A DNA stretch of 64,000 nt from an uncultured Desulfobacter sp. (GTDB lineage: Bacteria > Desulfobacterota > Desulfobacteria > Desulfobacterales > Desulfobacteraceae). Positions 62,829 to 64,000 of this stretch are shown here, piece by piece (the stretch's first letter is position 1; every line of letters begins with the position of its first letter). A program made the translations under genes and the position numbers. The notes beneath the pieces are model-generated. The model did no database searches, was not told where the DNA came from, and saw nothing but the letters and a program-made list of their open reading frames with translations. Location: contig NZ_OY761442.1 of NCBI RefSeq assembly GCF_963664415.1, positions 434,001 through 498,000 of the forward strand. The letters are read 5' to 3'.

Positions 62829-63263
62829 TCAAGTTGTGCTGTCCCCAATAACAGAGAACGTTTTATTTTCAAAAAATCTGAGCCTCATTTTTTTAAATTT
62901 TTGCATTGTTGTGAGCAGTAAGGGTAGGTTTCTTTTTTTCTTAATTTTGATTGTTACCTGATCAGCTTCAATTTGTACATTCCCAGTCATTGCAAGAAAT
63001 TTTTTATAGAGAGAATAATCACTGATATGCGAATAACCAGGTAAATCCATAGCAAAGAGTCGTAGCAGATTGTGTGTAAGTATGGACATTGTAAGATCAA
63101 AATCTACTTTAATAACCATTGATGATGATACTTTGTTTAGATGAAAGAATTCAATTTGTTCTGAAATGCCTTTTTCAACCAACCATCTTCTTGTATATTT
63201 TCTGATTATAACGGATTTGGGGGACTGGGTCGGAGAGCGATGAAATAGACTGAAAAAATTCAT
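62829..63263 (-). pseudogene. DDE transposase, C-terminal remnant
   Basis: Up to 144 codons, with RRWLVEKGISEQIEFFHLNK and VSSSMVIKVDFDLTMSILTH then NLLRLFAMDLPGYSHIS, the typical end of an IS4-clan transposase. The N-terminal catalytic parts are absent. The ATG at 63263 is not a genuine start. Confidence 0.7.
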
Positions 63264-63313
63264 TTCCTGAGTTATGGTTGAAGTGCGAACAGCAACTATA
63301 ACAACTAAGGAAA

Positions 63314-64000
63314 ATGATGACTCCAGCCTCTAACACCGCTCCCCGACTGAATCGAACTATTTGTATGCACATTTGTCAAGCACAATATTACAGCATCATT
63401 CAACATGCCATCCAATTTCGGATAATATTAGATATGGTAATCAAGGAGCATCCTAATATTTTTCCGCCTGAAATCGCCTGCGGATACACAATGAAGGAGA
63501 TCAGAGTCTCAAAAAAACTGAAATTGAAAATCAGAAGAATAGTCATAGCTGGTGTCAGCTACACAATAAGGCCGTCTTTTGCCATGCCCTATATGACTGG
63601 ATTTGTGAAAGATGTTGAAAAACCGTTATTTTTGCGTAAGTTTGCCGTTCCATTTTGGGCTCTGAGTCACTGTTTCGGAAAAAATCCCATGTATTGGTAT
63701 CGTCTTGAGGGAACCATTGGCCGTTACAGCCTTGTGGGAACCACTATCAAATCCCCGGAGAAATTACCTCAGCACCTTTCTGCTGATGAAAAACACACCC
63801 GCCTTTTGGGAAAAAAGACCTATATTGCGACGACGGTCGGAAATAACTGTATTTTAGGAGCCAGTGTTTCGGAAACAGCCTCCAGTAAGGATCTTCAAAA
63901 CGCATACGGTGTTTTTAAAGAGGAAGCTGAATGCATTAATCCGGAATATCAGCCGGATACTGTTAATACCGACGGATGGCGGTCGACGCAGAAGGCCTGG
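63314..64000 (+). CDS. Putative transposase, cut by window edge
   Basis: Open frame of 229 codons from the ATG at 63314 to the window end (AAGGA just upstream). Recognisable stretches: FAVPFWALSHCFGKNPMYWY, IATTVGNNCILGASVSETAS, KDLQNAYGVFKEEAECINPE and TVNTDGWRSTQKAW. The TDGW motif with a preceding TTV strand looks like a DDE-type catalytic core. Family uncertain. The C-terminal acidic residue would lie beyond the edge. Confidence 0.6.
   Translation, partial: MMTPASNTAPRLNRTICMHICQAQYYSIIQHAIQFRIILDMVIKEHPNIFPPEIACGYTMKEIRVSKKLKLKIRRIVIAGVSYTIRPSFAMPYMTGFVKDVEKPLFLRKFAVPFWALSHCFGKNPMYWYRLEGTIGRYSLVGTTIKSPEKLPQHLSADEKHTRLLGKKTYIATTVGNNCILGASVSETASSKDLQNAYGVFKEEAECINPEYQPDTVNTDGWRSTQKAW

Overview
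The window looks like a chromosomal segment of a strictly anaerobic, Gram-negative, sulfate-reducing bacterium of the Desulfobacterales (Desulfobacter/Desulfobacula type). This is inferred from gene content, not from a marker gene: aconitase next to a two-subunit 2-oxoacid:ferredoxin oxidoreductase (oxidative TCA route), desulfoferrodoxin, bacterioferritin, an LPS heptose kinase, a TolC-type outer-membrane protein, and many hybrid two-component kinases.

Layout. 0-4.8 kb: edge fragment, frameshifted tolC-like gene, acyl-CoA ligase and SH3-domain membrane protein, all on the minus strand. 4.9-12.9 kb: conserved housekeeping block with a DAC-domain (c-di-AMP synthase type) protein, nagZ, tsaD, purM, hom, thrH, hldA-type kinase and an initiator tRNA with its own promoter and terminator. 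13-26 kb: accessory region with a secreted protein, a HigBA-type toxin-antitoxin pair, an IS110 element with a structured non-coding 3' region, a triple-PBP hybrid kinase, an IS1-like element, and an IS21 element that carries two passenger ORFs and splits a cysteine hydrolase gene. 26-29.5 kb: a sigma-54 activator divergent from that broken gene, with palindromic operators and a sigma-54-like promoter between them, followed by an alpha/beta hydrolase.

29.6-37.6 kb: universal stress protein and an Old Yellow Enzyme, then a stretch of decayed genes (truA-like/receiver chimera, AEC transporter, Fe-S protein, GH13 C-terminus, mobA) around an ISNCY/IS1182-like element. 38-44.4 kb: lone receiver, then an intact acn-korA-korB-bfr operon for carbon oxidation and iron storage. 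44.4-52.7 kb: signalling island with a NarL-type regulator, a pseudokinase, a MASE3 hybrid kinase and a CheB'-CheR-PAS-kinase-receiver fusion. 53-62.8 kb: oxidative-stress and small metal-binding proteins (catalase, zinc ribbons, ferritin-like protein, acyl-CoA dehydrogenase fused to rubredoxin, desulfoferrodoxin), mixed with a MITE-split dihydroorotate-dehydrogenase-like gene and kinase and transposase remnants. The window ends in transposase fragments.

Most interesting signals: (1) a dispersed family of short intergenic hairpins with a conserved TGATA-like loop and covarying stems (30.7, 37.8, 57.0 in tandem, 60.7 and 62.2 kb); (2) a conserved 44-nt leader upstream of two paralogous zinc-ribbon genes; (3) the structured region downstream of the IS110 transposase, a candidate bridge RNA; (4) the oversized IS21 element with passenger ORFs, a 140-nt hairpin and a start codon held in a foldback; (5) a 334-bp MITE with 24-bp ends.
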